Part shown: piece after piece, positions 51,885 through 61,290 of the stretch | How the letters are laid out: each line of letters opens with the position of its first letter | Position numbering within the stretch: position 1 is the first letter of the stretch | From: an uncultured Oscillospiraceae bacterium | Lineage (GTDB): Bacteria; Bacillota; Clostridia; Oscillospirales; Oscillospiraceae | DNA length: 64,000 nt | Assembly: GCA_934589065.1 (NCBI GenBank) | Contig: CAKTNN010000001.1 | Location: 62,001 to 126,000 of the forward strand | Direction: 5' to 3' | The notes under the pieces: model-generated | Told to the model about the DNA's origin: nothing | Databases searched by the model: none | What the model saw: only the letters and a program-made list of their open reading frames with translations | Program-made: the position numbers and the translations under genes

Positions 51885-52883
51885 ATGATTGCTATTCTGA
51901 AAAACGGTACAACCCCCGAGCAGAAAAGCCACCTGATACAGTGGCTGAAAAATCAAAATCTGGATGTTCACGTATCCGAAGGAACTCAGGTTACCATTCT
52001 TGGCTTGGTGGGCGACACCAGCCGGGTGGATATGGAGCTGCTCAACAGCCTGGAAATCGTGGAATCCGTAAAGCGGGTTTCCGAGCCCTTTAAGCAGGCA
52101 AACCGGAAATTCCACCCCAAGGATACCATTTTGGAGGTTGGGCCCGCCAGAATCGGCGGCGGCTACTTTGCCTTGATTGCCGGCCCCTGCTCCGTGGAAT
52201 CCGAAGAGCAGATTGTTGCCATCGCCAAATCCGTTAAGCAAAGCGGTGCAACCATGCTCCGTGGCGGCGCATTTAAGCCCCGCACCTCTCCTTATGCGTT
52301 CCAGGGCATGGGCCCCGAGGGTCTGCGGCTGCTGGAAATTGCCAAGCAGGAAACCGGTCTGCCCATTGTGACGGAAATTATGAACATCAATACCCTGGAT
52401 TTGTTTGACAATGTGGACGTCATCCAGGTTGGTGCACGAAATATGCAGAACTTTGACCTTTTGAAGGAACTGGGCAAAACAAGCAAGCCCATCCTTTTGA
52501 AGCGAGGCCTGGCAAACACCTTGCAGGAGCTGCTGATGAGCGCCGAATATATTATGAGCGAGGGCAACGAAAACGTAGTTCTTTGTGAGCGGGGCATCCG
52601 CACCTTTGAGACCTACACCCGCAACACCATGGATATTTCCGCAATCCCCATGCTTCACGAGTTGAGCCACCTGCCGGTTGTCGCAGATCCCAGCCATGCC
52701 ACCGGAAAATCCCGACTGGTTGGTTCTATGGCCTGCGCCGCAGTCGCCGCCGGTGCAGACGGGCTGATGATTGAAGTACACAACGATCCGGAACACGCAC
52801 TGTGCGATGGAGCGCAATCCCTGACCCCTGCGCAGTTTGACGAAGTCAGCCGCCGGGTTCACGCCATTCGGGAGGCACTGTAA
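51885..52883 (+). CDS. aroF: 3-deoxy-7-phosphoheptulonate (DAHP) synthase
   Basis: A 332-residue type I-beta DAHP synthase, joining phosphoenolpyruvate and erythrose 4-phosphate in the first step of the shikimate pathway. Residues 1-70 are a ferredoxin-like regulatory domain as in Thermotoga-type enzymes, which mediates feedback by aromatic amino acids. The barrel shows IAGPCSVES (98-106), RGGAFKPRTSPYAFQG (126-141), and DPSHATGK. The start is preceded by AGAGGAG. Upstream frame extension runs through the attenuator and is not real. Confidence 0.95.
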   Translation: MIAILKNGTTPEQKSHLIQWLKNQNLDVHVSEGTQVTILGLVGDTSRVDMELLNSLEIVESVKRVSEPFKQANRKFHPKDTILEVGPARIGGGYFALIAGPCSVESEEQIVAIAKSVKQSGATMLRGGAFKPRTSPYAFQGMGPEGLRLLEIAKQETGLPIVTEIMNINTLDLFDNVDVIQVGARNMQNFDLLKELGKTSKPILLKRGLANTLQELLMSAEYIMSEGNENVVLCERGIRTFETYTRNTMDISAIPMLHELSHLPVVADPSHATGKSRLVGSMACAAVAAGADGLMIEVHNDPEHALCDGAQSLTPAQFDEVSRRVHAIREAL

Positions 52884-53713
52884 TGAAAGTAGGTATTCTG
52901 GGTCTTGGACTGATTGGCGGCTCTCTTGCCCGCGCTTATGCCGTTGCTGGGCACACCGTCTATGCCAAAAACCGCAGCGAAAGCATTCTTTCCTTTGCCA
53001 TGCTCTCCGGCGCAGTCCACGGGAAGCTGGATGAGGAAACCATACCCCAGTGCGATTTGATTCTTCTTGCCATTTACCCTGCCGGATGCTCCCAGTGGCT
53101 GGAGGAGAATGCACCCCTGATCCGAAAAGATACCCTGGTGCTGGATTGCTGCGGCATTAAGCGAGAAGTTTGCAGTCGCTGCTTCCCGCTGTCAGAAAAA
53201 TACGGCTTTACCTTCGTAGGCGGGCATCCCATGGCCGGGTCGCAGTTCTCCGGCTTTAAGTACAGCCGTGCAGATATGTATAAAGGCGCTCCCATGGTTC
53301 TGGTTCCCCCGCGGTATGATGATATTGAGCTGCTGCAGCGGGTAAAGGAGGCCCTGGCCCCCTGCGAATTTGGAATGTATTCCGTTACCAGTGCAGAAGA
53401 CCACGATAAAATGATTGCCTTTACTTCTCAAATGCCCCATGTGCTCAGCAATGCTTTTATCAAGTCCCCTACTGCCCGAAATCACAAGGGCTTTTCAGCC
53501 GGCAGCTACAAGGATCTGACCCGGGTCGCCTGGCTGAACGCCCCTATGTGGAGCGAACTGTTTTTGGAGAACCGGGAAAATCTCCTGTTTGAACTCAATA
53601 CCTATATCGACAATCTGACAGCCTATCGGGATGCCCTGGAAAACCGGGACGAAGCCGCGCTGACGGCCCTGCTGGAGGAAGGAAAGAGATGCAAAGAGGA
53701 GGTAGACGGATGA
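52883..53713 (+). CDS. tyrA: Prephenate dehydrogenase
   Basis: A 276-residue NAD(P)-dependent enzyme making 4-hydroxyphenylpyruvate for tyrosine. The Rossmann motif GILGLGLIGGSLARAY is at residues 4-19 and the substrate-binding GGHPMAGSQFSGFKY near 112-126. It lacks a C-terminal ACT domain. It overlaps aroF by one base (TAATG) and aroB by four. Confidence 0.94.
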   Translation: MKVGILGLGLIGGSLARAYAVAGHTVYAKNRSESILSFAMLSGAVHGKLDEETIPQCDLILLAIYPAGCSQWLEENAPLIRKDTLVLDCCGIKREVCSRCFPLSEKYGFTFVGGHPMAGSQFSGFKYSRADMYKGAPMVLVPPRYDDIELLQRVKEALAPCEFGMYSVTSAEDHDKMIAFTSQMPHVLSNAFIKSPTARNHKGFSAGSYKDLTRVAWLNAPMWSELFLENRENLLFELNTYIDNLTAYRDALENRDEAALTALLEEGKRCKEEVDG

Positions 53714-54762
53714 CGACCGTTACCGTAAATGCCTCTAAAAACTATGACATTCTGATTGGAGCCGGTCTAATCCGCCAGCTGGGGCAGCAGACAGCGGCTC
53801 TGGGAAACATCCAGACCGTTGCCCTGGTAAGCGAAACAACCGTCTATCCTATATGGGGAAAACAGGCAGAAAGCGCGCTGGAAGATGCAGGCTTTCGGGT
53901 TGTGAGCTTTGTATTTTCTGCCGGAGAATCCAGCAAAAATGCCGCCGTCTATCTGGAACTTTTGAATTTTCTGGCAAAAAACAAGCTGACAAGGACCGAT
54001 GCACTGGTTGCCCTTGGGGGCGGTGTGGTGGGGGATCTGACCGGCTTTGCCGCAGCTACCTACCTTCGGGGGATCCGCTTTATCCAGGTTCCAACAACCC
54101 TTTTGGCAGCGGTAGATTCCTCCGTTGGAGGCAAAACCGCCATTGATTTGGAGGAAGGGAAAAACCTGGTTGGGGCCTTTTGGCAGCCCAGCCTGGTGCT
54201 TTGCGATACGGATACCCTCAATACCCTTCCCAAAGATATCTTTCTGGATGGCTGCGCCGAAGTCATCAAGTATGCCGTGCTGTTCGACCGGGAATTCTTT
54301 GCGTATCTGGCATCCACAGGCCCGGACTTTGACAAGGAGTACGTCATAAAGCGATGTGTCACCTTTAAGCGGGACATCGTAGCCCGGGACGAATTCGATA
54401 CCGGTGACCGGCGTTTACTGAATTTGGGCCATACCATCGGTCACGGTGTAGAGGCTAACAGCAATTTTACCCTATCCCACGGGAAGTCCGTTGCAATTGG
54501 AATGGCAATTATTTCAAGGTCTGCTGTCAACCATCAGTTGCTTTCTCAGGAAGATGAAACAAAAATTGAAGAAATTCTTCAAGCTTTTCACCTCCCCACG
54601 GAAACAAAAGACGCTTCTGAAGCCCTTGCCTCCTTTGCCCTCTCCGACAAAAAGCGCACCGGTGGTACCCTGGGGCTGATCATTCCCAGGACGATCGGAC
54701 ATTGTGAAATCATCTCCACTCCGGTTGCCGAACTGGAAAACTTTATTCAGTCAGGACTGTAA
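53710..54762 (+). CDS. aroB: 3-dehydroquinate synthase
   Basis: A 350-residue NAD- and metal-dependent enzyme converting DAHP to 3-dehydroquinate. Signatures are GGGVVGDLTGFAAATYLRG, VPTTLLAAVDSSVGGK and the metal-binding NLGHTIGHGVEA (His). The start overlaps the tyrA stop as ATGA; seven codons further upstream lie inside tyrA. Length is typical. Confidence 0.97.
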   Translation: MTTVTVNASKNYDILIGAGLIRQLGQQTAALGNIQTVALVSETTVYPIWGKQAESALEDAGFRVVSFVFSAGESSKNAAVYLELLNFLAKNKLTRTDALVALGGGVVGDLTGFAAATYLRGIRFIQVPTTLLAAVDSSVGGKTAIDLEEGKNLVGAFWQPSLVLCDTDTLNTLPKDIFLDGCAEVIKYAVLFDREFFAYLASTGPDFDKEYVIKRCVTFKRDIVARDEFDTGDRRLLNLGHTIGHGVEANSNFTLSHGKSVAIGMAIISRSAVNHQLLSQEDETKIEEILQAFHLPTETKDASEALASFALSDKKRTGGTLGLIIPRTIGHCEIISTPVAELENFIQSGL

Positions 54763-54766
54763 AAAT

Positions 54767-55963
54767 ATGGATATTTGCATCACGCCCCAAAAACTGCATG
54801 GCACGATTGCGGCGATTCCATCCAAATCTCAAGCCCACAGAATGCTGATCTGTGCAGCCTTTGCAGACCGCCCCACAAAACTGATTTGCCCGGAAACCAA
54901 TCGGGATATTGAGGCTACAGCCGCCTGCCTTTCGGCCTTGGGTGCAGGAATTGTCCGACTCCCGGAAGGATATCTTGTCACCCCCGTGGATCGGCTGCCT
55001 TCCACGGCTTCCCTCCCCTGCCAGGATAGCGGCTCTACCCTGCGCTTTTTGCTCCCCATTGTGGGTGCACTGGGGGTTGACGCCGTATTTCAAATGACCG
55101 GCAGGCTTCCCCAGCGGCCCCTCAGCCCTCTATGGGAGGAAATGGAACGCATGGGCTGCCGTCTCTCCCGTCCTACGCAGAGCACCATCCGCTGCTGCGG
55201 TCAGCTTCGTCCGGGGACTTATTCTATTTCCGGTGGGGTTTCCAGCCAGTTTATTACCGGACTTCTCTTTGCCCTTTCTCTGCTTTCCGGTGAGCGGCGG
55301 CTGGAGGTTGCCGGAAAGTTGGAGTCTGCCCCTTATGTTACCATGACCCTTTCTGCTATGGAACGCTTTGGACTTCCGGTAACCGATTATTCCTTTTCGG
55401 GGCAATTGCGCTTTACCAGTCCCGGCGTGGTACGCGTAGAGGGGGACTGGAGCAATGCCGCCTTTTTCCTGACGGCAAAGGCGTTGGGCAGCCCCATTGA
55501 GCTGCAAAACCTCAGCCTCGATTCTCCCCAGGGGGATCGGGCCTGTGCAGCGCTGCTGCCACAGTTAACCGCAAACACAACCATCGGTGCCGCAGATATT
55601 CCGGATCTGGTCCCCATTTTAGCGGTTATGGCTGCCACAAACCGGGGTGCTGTTTTTATGGATGTTGCCCGGCTGCGTCTCAAGGAATCCGACCGGGTTG
55701 CTTCCGTTATGGATATGATTCAAGCTCTGGGCGGAAAAGCCGAGGCCGGAGAAAATTTCCTGACCGTTTCCGGAACCGGATTGCGCGGCGGAACGGTAGA
55801 CAGCCGCAACGACCATCGCATTGCTATGTCCGCTGCCATTGCGGCAACGGTTTGCACCGAGCCTGTAACCATTCTGGGGGCGGAATGTGTGGAAAAGTCC
55901 TATCCCAGATTCTTTGAAGATTATGCAGCTTTGGGAGGTAAGTATGAGCAGTACCTACGGTGA
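54767..55963 (+). CDS. aroA: 3-phosphoshikimate 1-carboxyvinyltransferase (EPSP synthase)
   Basis: A 398-residue EPSP synthase. Substrate-binding residues are seen in IPSKSQAHRML, CQDSGSTLRFLLP, GGVSSQFITGLLFALS, RLRLKESDRVAS and DSRNDHRIAMSAAIA. Somewhat shorter than the usual 420-430 residues, with compact loops. It begins 4 bases after aroB and overlaps aroC by 20 bases. Confidence 0.96.
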   Translation: MDICITPQKLHGTIAAIPSKSQAHRMLICAAFADRPTKLICPETNRDIEATAACLSALGAGIVRLPEGYLVTPVDRLPSTASLPCQDSGSTLRFLLPIVGALGVDAVFQMTGRLPQRPLSPLWEEMERMGCRLSRPTQSTIRCCGQLRPGTYSISGGVSSQFITGLLFALSLLSGERRLEVAGKLESAPYVTMTLSAMERFGLPVTDYSFSGQLRFTSPGVVRVEGDWSNAAFFLTAKALGSPIELQNLSLDSPQGDRACAALLPQLTANTTIGAADIPDLVPILAVMAATNRGAVFMDVARLRLKESDRVASVMDMIQALGGKAEAGENFLTVSGTGLRGGTVDSRNDHRIAMSAAIAATVCTEPVTILGAECVEKSYPRFFEDYAALGGKYEQYLR

Positions 55964-57035
55964 TTATCTAAAACTCTCCATCTTCGGTCAGTCCCATGGC
56001 GCTGCCATAGGCATGACCCTGGATGGAATTCCCGCCGGCTTGCCGGTGGATGAAGCGGCCCTTGCAGCCTTTTTGCGGCGGAGAGCCCCCGGACAGAACT
56101 CCTATTCCACCCCCAGAAAGGAAGCCGACACCCCGGAATTCCTCTCCGGCATTCTGGACGGCTTCACATGCGGAGCGCCCATTGCCGCCGCCATCCGCAA
56201 CACCAATACCCGCTCCGGGGACTATGCCAATCTGCGGGATTGCCCCCGCCCCGGTCACGCCGACTATACCGCTCAGATCAAATACGGCGGATATCAGGAT
56301 TCCGCCGGAGGCGGTCACTTTTCCGGGCGGCTGACAGCCCCGCTGTGCATTGCCGGAGGCCTGTGCAAACAGTGGCTGGAGGGCGTAGGCGTCCGGATCG
56401 GTGCGCACATTGCTTCCATTGGGGCTGTTGCAGACGATCCTTTGGATCCTGTCTCTCCGGAACTCGGCAAAATCGGCGTTCCGTTTCCCGTATTGAATCC
56501 CCGGCAAGGGGAAGAAATGCGTCAGGTTATTGAGCGCGCCCGGCTGGAAGGCGACAGCGTCGGCGGCATTGTGGAATGTGCTGTCACCGGTTTACCCGTC
56601 GGATTGGGAGAACCCATCTTTGGCGGAGTAGAAGGAAAGCTTGCCCAGATTCTCTATGGAATCCCCGCCGCAAAGGGCGTGGAGTTTGGCGCCGGATTTG
56701 CCGTGGCGCAGCTCCGGGGCAGCGAAAGCAACGATGCCTTCCGGGTGGAAAACAGCAAGGTAGTCACCAAAACCAACCGCTGCGGCGGCATTCTCGGCGG
56801 CATTACCGATGGAATGCCGGTGCTATTCCGGGTTGCCTTTAAACCGACCCCCTCTATTTCCCGCATTCAGGAAAGCGTCAACCTATCCAACATGGAAAAC
56901 TGTACCCTGGAAGTAAACGGACGGCATGACCCCTGCATTGTCCCAAGAGCAGTTCCCGTAGTGGAAGCAGCGGCTGCCATTGCCCTGTGTGACCTGCTTC
57001 TTGGCGCAGGAAAGTTGCATAGACAGGAGAGATAA
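55944..57035 (+). CDS. aroC: Chorismate synthase
   Basis: A 363-residue FMN-dependent enzyme releasing phosphate from EPSP to form chorismate. Signatures: IFGQSHGAAIGMTLDG near the N-terminus, RPGHADYTAQIKYGGYQDSA (split here) and AGGGHFSGRLTA, and RHDPCIVPRAVPVVEAA-like GRHDPCIVPRAVPV near the end. The ATG is preceded by GGGAGG and lies inside the end of aroA. Confidence 0.97.
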   Translation: MSSTYGDYLKLSIFGQSHGAAIGMTLDGIPAGLPVDEAALAAFLRRRAPGQNSYSTPRKEADTPEFLSGILDGFTCGAPIAAAIRNTNTRSGDYANLRDCPRPGHADYTAQIKYGGYQDSAGGGHFSGRLTAPLCIAGGLCKQWLEGVGVRIGAHIASIGAVADDPLDPVSPELGKIGVPFPVLNPRQGEEMRQVIERARLEGDSVGGIVECAVTGLPVGLGEPIFGGVEGKLAQILYGIPAAKGVEFGAGFAVAQLRGSESNDAFRVENSKVVTKTNRCGGILGGITDGMPVLFRVAFKPTPSISRIQESVNLSNMENCTLEVNGRHDPCIVPRAVPVVEAAAAIALCDLLLGAGKLHRQER

Positions 57036-57036
57036 T

Positions 57037-58179
57037 ATGGATTTAACAGAGCTCAGGCAGCAGATTGACGGAATTGACGATGCGCTTGTAAAGCTTTTTT
57101 GCCGACGGATGGATTTGTGCGCCCAGGTGGCAAACTACAAAAAGGAAAAGGGGCTGCCCATTCTCCAGCCTGCGCGGGAGCGGGAAAAGCTAAAGGATGT
57201 GGCGGAAAAAGCCGGGCCGGAAATGGCGAACTATACCCGCACCCTGTATGCTATGCTCTTTGAACTCAGCCGCAGCTATCAAAGCAAACTCAGCGGCGGC
57301 TCCCGGAAGCTCTACGAGGAAATCACCCAATCTATCGCCAAAACCCCCAATCTGTTTCCCCAGAACGCTATGGTAGCCTGCCAGGGCGTGGAGGGAGCTT
57401 ATTCCCAGCTTGCCTGTGAAAAGATATTCCCCAACCCGATGATCCTCTATTTCAAAACCTTTGACGGAGTTTTTCAAGCTATTGACCAGGGATTGTGCCA
57501 ATATGGCATTCTGCCCATTGAAAACTCCACCGCCGGCTCCGTCACAAAGGTTTACGATTTGATGATCCAGCACAATTTTTATATTGTGCGTACCTTCCGA
57601 CTGAAAATCGACCACAACCTCCTGGCAAATCCCGGGACGAAGCTGGAAGACATCAAGGAAATCTATTCCCACGAGCAGGCAATCAACCAATGCAGTGCTT
57701 TCCTGCATAGCCTGACTGGGGTAAATGTGGTGCCGGTTGCCAACACTGCCGTTGCCTCGGAGATGGTTGCTTCCTCCGGGCGGAAGGATGTGGCAGCCCT
57801 CAGCAGCCGTTCCTGCGCGGAGCTCTACGGCTTAAGCTGCCTTGCATCCTCTGTTCAGGATAAGGGCAACAACCGCACCCGCTTCATCTGCATCAGCAAA
57901 AACATGGAAATCTATCCCGGCTCGGATAAGTCCAGCATTATGATGGTGCTGAACCACAAGCCCGGCGCACTTTACAAGGTGCTTGCCCGCATCTATACTC
58001 TGGGCATCAACGTGACCAAACTGGAATCCCGCCCCATCCCAGACCGGGAATTTGAGTTTATGTTCTATTTCGACCTGGAAACCTCCATCTATTCCGAACA
58101 GTTTGTGCAGCTTATGTGTGAATTGGAGGACTTGTGCGAGGAATTCAAGTACCTGGGAAGCTACACGGAGGTGGTTTAA
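57037..58179 (+). CDS. pheA: Bifunctional chorismate mutase / prephenate dehydratase
   Basis: A 380-residue fusion. An AroQ-type chorismate mutase (about 1-85: ELRQQIDGIDDALVKLFCRR), a prephenate dehydratase (about 110-290: CQGVEGAYSQLACEKIF, PIENSTAGSV) and a C-terminal ACT domain (about 305-380: NHKPGALYKVLARIYTLGIN, KLESRP). It makes phenylpyruvate from chorismate; the ACT domain implies phenylalanine feedback. CAGGAGAG precedes the start, 1 base after aroC. Confidence 0.96.
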   Translation: MDLTELRQQIDGIDDALVKLFCRRMDLCAQVANYKKEKGLPILQPAREREKLKDVAEKAGPEMANYTRTLYAMLFELSRSYQSKLSGGSRKLYEEITQSIAKTPNLFPQNAMVACQGVEGAYSQLACEKIFPNPMILYFKTFDGVFQAIDQGLCQYGILPIENSTAGSVTKVYDLMIQHNFYIVRTFRLKIDHNLLANPGTKLEDIKEIYSHEQAINQCSAFLHSLTGVNVVPVANTAVASEMVASSGRKDVAALSSRSCAELYGLSCLASSVQDKGNNRTRFICISKNMEIYPGSDKSSIMMVLNHKPGALYKVLARIYTLGINVTKLESRPIPDREFEFMFYFDLETSIYSEQFVQLMCELEDLCEEFKYLGSYTEVV

Positions 58180-59400
58180 ATGCAATGCGGATTACTGGGC
58201 CGAAAACTGGGCCACAGCTACTCCCCTCAGATTCATGCCAAACTGGGATCTTATGACTATGCCCTCTTTGAAAAAGAGCCGGAGGAGCTGGAAAGCTTTC
58301 TCCATTCCGGGGCGTTTACCGGGCTGAATGTGACGATTCCCTATAAAAAGGCCGTCATCCCCTTCCTGGATGCACTCTCCCCCCGCGCCCAGGCTCTGGG
58401 GGCTGTGAACACCATCGTCCGCCGTCCCGATGGGACACTGATCGGGCACAATACGGATTTCTTCGGCTTTCAGACCACGCTTGCTTCCAGCGGTATCTCC
58501 GTTTCCGGGAAAAAGGCCCTGATTTGCGGCAGCGGCGGTGCTTCCAATACCGCCTGTGCCGTTCTGAGGGAGGCAGGCGCTCAGGTGGTCGTTATTTCCC
58601 GCTCCGGTGAAAACAACTATCATAACCTTTCCAAAAATGCAGACGCCGCCCTGATTGTCAATGCGACCCCTCTGGGGATGTATCCCAATGTGGATGATTC
58701 TCCTATTGACGATCTGACCCAGTTTCCCAAACTGGAAGGCGTTCTGGATTTGGTGTATAATCCTGCCAGGACAGCCCTTCTCCTAAAAGCAGAGGCCCTT
58801 GGACTTCCCGCTGTGAATGGATTGCAAATGCTGGTGGCCCAGGCAAAGGAAAGCGCCGAATGGTTCACGGGATGCTCCATCGATGATTCTGTAATCGCGC
58901 CCATCTATGCATCCCTTCGGGGACAGATGGAGAACATCATTCTTGTCGGTATGCCGGGCTGCGGCAAAACCACCATCGGAACGCTCCTGGCAAAAACCCT
59001 CAACCGTCCCTTTGTGGATGCCGATGTGGCTCTGGAGCAGACCTGCGGAAGGCCCATTACCTCCATCATCCCGGAGGACGGGGAAGCCGCTTTCCGAAAA
59101 ATGGAAAGTCAGGTGCTGCATGATCTTGGAAAGCAGTCCGGTCAGATCATCGCCACCGGCGGCGGCTGTGTAACACGGCCCGAAAACTACCAAAACCTGC
59201 ACCGGAACGGAAGGATCTTCTGGCTCCGCAGGGACACCAGCCTTTTGCCCACCGCTGGCAGGCCCCTGTCCCATCCGGGCAAGCTGGAAGAAATGCTGGC
59301 TGTGCGTGCTCCCCTATACCGCAGGTTTGCAGACTGCATCGTGGACAATGACCAATCCCCTCAGCACACCGTAGAAAGGATATTGGAGGAATACAAATGA
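58180..59400 (+). CDS. Fused shikimate dehydrogenase-shikimate kinase
   Basis: A 406-residue two-enzyme fusion. Residues 1-245 are AroE: LGRKLGHSYSPQIH (shikimate Ser), NVTIPYKK (catalytic Lys), GHNTDFFGF (Asp) and the NADP loop GSGGASNTA. Residues 250-406 are AroK: ILVGMPGCGKTTIGT (Walker A), DADVALEQTCGRP, GGGCVTRPEN and RAPLYRRFAD. It reduces dehydroshikimate and phosphorylates shikimate. A GGAGGTGG precedes the start. Channelling between the sites is possible but unproven. Confidence 0.95.
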   Translation: MQCGLLGRKLGHSYSPQIHAKLGSYDYALFEKEPEELESFLHSGAFTGLNVTIPYKKAVIPFLDALSPRAQALGAVNTIVRRPDGTLIGHNTDFFGFQTTLASSGISVSGKKALICGSGGASNTACAVLREAGAQVVVISRSGENNYHNLSKNADAALIVNATPLGMYPNVDDSPIDDLTQFPKLEGVLDLVYNPARTALLLKAEALGLPAVNGLQMLVAQAKESAEWFTGCSIDDSVIAPIYASLRGQMENIILVGMPGCGKTTIGTLLAKTLNRPFVDADVALEQTCGRPITSIIPEDGEAAFRKMESQVLHDLGKQSGQIIATGGGCVTRPENYQNLHRNGRIFWLRRDTSLLPTAGRPLSHPGKLEEMLAVRAPLYRRFADCIVDNDQSPQHTVERILEEYK

Positions 59401-59831
59401 AGCTGCTAATTCTGAATGGCCCCAACCTGAATATGTTGGGCATCCGCGAGCCGGGTATTTACGGAAAAAATACATACGCCGACTTAACGGGGCTGATTGC
59501 GGATACCGCCAAACGTCTGGACGTGGAAGCAGAATGCTTCCAGTCCAATCATGAGGGGGCTTTGGTGGATAAAATTCAGGAAGCTTACGGAAACATAGAC
59601 GGCATTGTCATCAATCCCGCCGCCTATACCCACACCAGCGTGGCGATTCTGGACGCCCTGAAAGCCGTTTCCATTCCCGCGGTGGAGGTTCATATTTCCG
59701 ATGTGGATGCCAGAGAGGCCTTCCGCCAGATTTCTTATCCCGGCCTTGCCTGTGAGAAGACCATTAAGGGCCACGGCTTCGCAGGATATCAGGAGGCTAT
59801 GGAGTACCTGGTAAGCAAGTACAACCATTGA
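59397..59831 (+). CDS. aroQ: Type II 3-dehydroquinate dehydratase
   Basis: A 144-residue type II dehydroquinase, third step of the pathway. Signatures: NGPNLNMLGIREPGIYG with the catalytic Tyr, CFQSNHEGALVDKIQEA, NPAAYTHTSVAILDAL and EVHISDVDAREAFR. It overlaps the preceding stop by four bases. It is the last gene of the operon; the next gene starts 74 bases on. Confidence 0.97.
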   Translation: MKLLILNGPNLNMLGIREPGIYGKNTYADLTGLIADTAKRLDVEAECFQSNHEGALVDKIQEAYGNIDGIVINPAAYTHTSVAILDALKAVSIPAVEVHISDVDAREAFRQISYPGLACEKTIKGHGFAGYQEAMEYLVSKYNH

Positions 59832-59905
59832 CATTTCCTGCCTGAATGTGGTATTCTATCCATGTTCCATTCAATTTTCTATAATTCCAAGAAACAGGTG
59901 ACCTC

Positions 59906-61222
59906 ATGGAAAATGCCATTTGTTTGCTGAATGATTCCTTCCCTCCGGTTATTGACGGTGTAGCAAACGCCGTTATGAACTACGCCAAAATTCTAAACGA
60001 TCGGGCTGTGGGCACGGTTGTGGTTACACCGGACTATCCCGGTGCGGATGACAGCCGGTATCCCTACCCCATTCTGCGCTACCCCAGCCTTGATTTGCGA
60101 AAGGCCACCGGCTATACCGCCGGAATTCCCTTTGCACCGGATATTCTGCGTTCTTTGGAACCCTATAATGTCCAGCTGCTGCACTGCCACTGCCCCATTG
60201 TTTCCACCATGCTTGCCCGGGAACTGCGCCAGGTTTTGGACGTGCCCCTGGTTTTGACCTATCACACCAAATTTGATATCGATATTGCCAACATCATGCA
60301 CTCCCGCGCCCTGCAGGAGGCCAGCAAGCGTGCGCTCCTGGAAAATATCAACGCCTGCGATGAAGTTTGGGCCGTCAGCAAGGGTGCAGCAGATAACCTC
60401 CGTTCTCTGGGCTACGAGGGCGAGTGCATTGTCATGTACAATGGCGTGGATTTGCCCAAGGGACGGGTCAGCCAGGAAGCCATTGCGGCTGTAACCGACG
60501 GGTTTGATCTTCCTGCAGACGTACCGGTCTATCTTTTCGTAGGCCGGATTATGTGGTACAAGGGCCTGAAAATCATTCTGGATGCCCTGGCAGCCCTGAA
60601 TCAGGAGGGCAAGGATTTCCGTATGGTGTTTGTCGGCGGCGGCGGCGACTTTGAAGAGGTGCGAGCCTATTCCGAACAGGCGGGCCTGAACCAAAAGGTT
60701 TTCTTTGCCGGCCCCGTCCATGAGCGGGAAGCACTCCGTGCCTGGTACTGCCGGGCAGACCTTTTCCTCTTCCCCTCCACCTTTGATACCAATGGTCTTG
60801 TGGTTCGGGAGGCTGCGGCCTGCGGCCTGGGCTCCGTGCTGATTTCCGGCAGCTGCGCCGCTGAGGGCGTAACAAACGAACGAAACGGCCTGCTGATTGA
60901 GGAGAATGCCCTGGCGCTTGCCCAGTGCCTGCGGGGTCTATCCAAGGAGGCCATGGCCTTGATTGGACGCTGTGCCCAGGAAGAGCTGTATCTATCCTGG
61001 GAGGATGCGGTGGCAACCGCCCAAGAGCGCTATCAAATCGTCATTGACCGCTACCGCAGCGGTGCCTACGCCCCCTACCGCAGACACATGGAGCCGGTGT
61101 TCAAAGCAAACGGAGAACTGATGGAGGGCCTGGCAAAGCTGGAGGATTCCAGGCAAGCGCTGCGCTCCCGGATTTCCGATCTGCTGGCAGAATCCAAAGA
61201 GCACCTGAAAGACATTCTTTGA
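59906..61222 (+). CDS. Family 4 glycosyltransferase
   Basis: A 438-residue GT-B glycosyltransferase. The N-terminal half starts NDSFPPVIDGVANAVMNYAK (acceptor-side glycine-rich loop) and the C-terminal half includes LFVGRIMWYKGLKIILDAL, FVGGGGDFEEV and the EX7E-type FDTNGLVVREAAACGLGSV. Similar enzymes glycosylate diacylglycerol or phosphatidylinositol-like lipids or make exopolysaccharide. The N-terminal pattern resembles MgdA/UgtP-like GT4 lipids enzymes, but the acceptor is not provable. The C-terminal 60 residues are helical. Confidence 0.86.
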   Translation: MENAICLLNDSFPPVIDGVANAVMNYAKILNDRAVGTVVVTPDYPGADDSRYPYPILRYPSLDLRKATGYTAGIPFAPDILRSLEPYNVQLLHCHCPIVSTMLARELRQVLDVPLVLTYHTKFDIDIANIMHSRALQEASKRALLENINACDEVWAVSKGAADNLRSLGYEGECIVMYNGVDLPKGRVSQEAIAAVTDGFDLPADVPVYLFVGRIMWYKGLKIILDALAALNQEGKDFRMVFVGGGGDFEEVRAYSEQAGLNQKVFFAGPVHEREALRAWYCRADLFLFPSTFDTNGLVVREAAACGLGSVLISGSCAAEGVTNERNGLLIEENALALAQCLRGLSKEAMALIGRCAQEELYLSWEDAVATAQERYQIVIDRYRSGAYAPYRRHMEPVFKANGELMEGLAKLEDSRQALRSRISDLLAESKEHLKDIL

Positions 61223-61290
61223 TTTTATAATTCCTATTTCCCGGTTTTGTTCCGGGAAGTTTCAAATCTATCATAAAGGCGGCGATTCCC

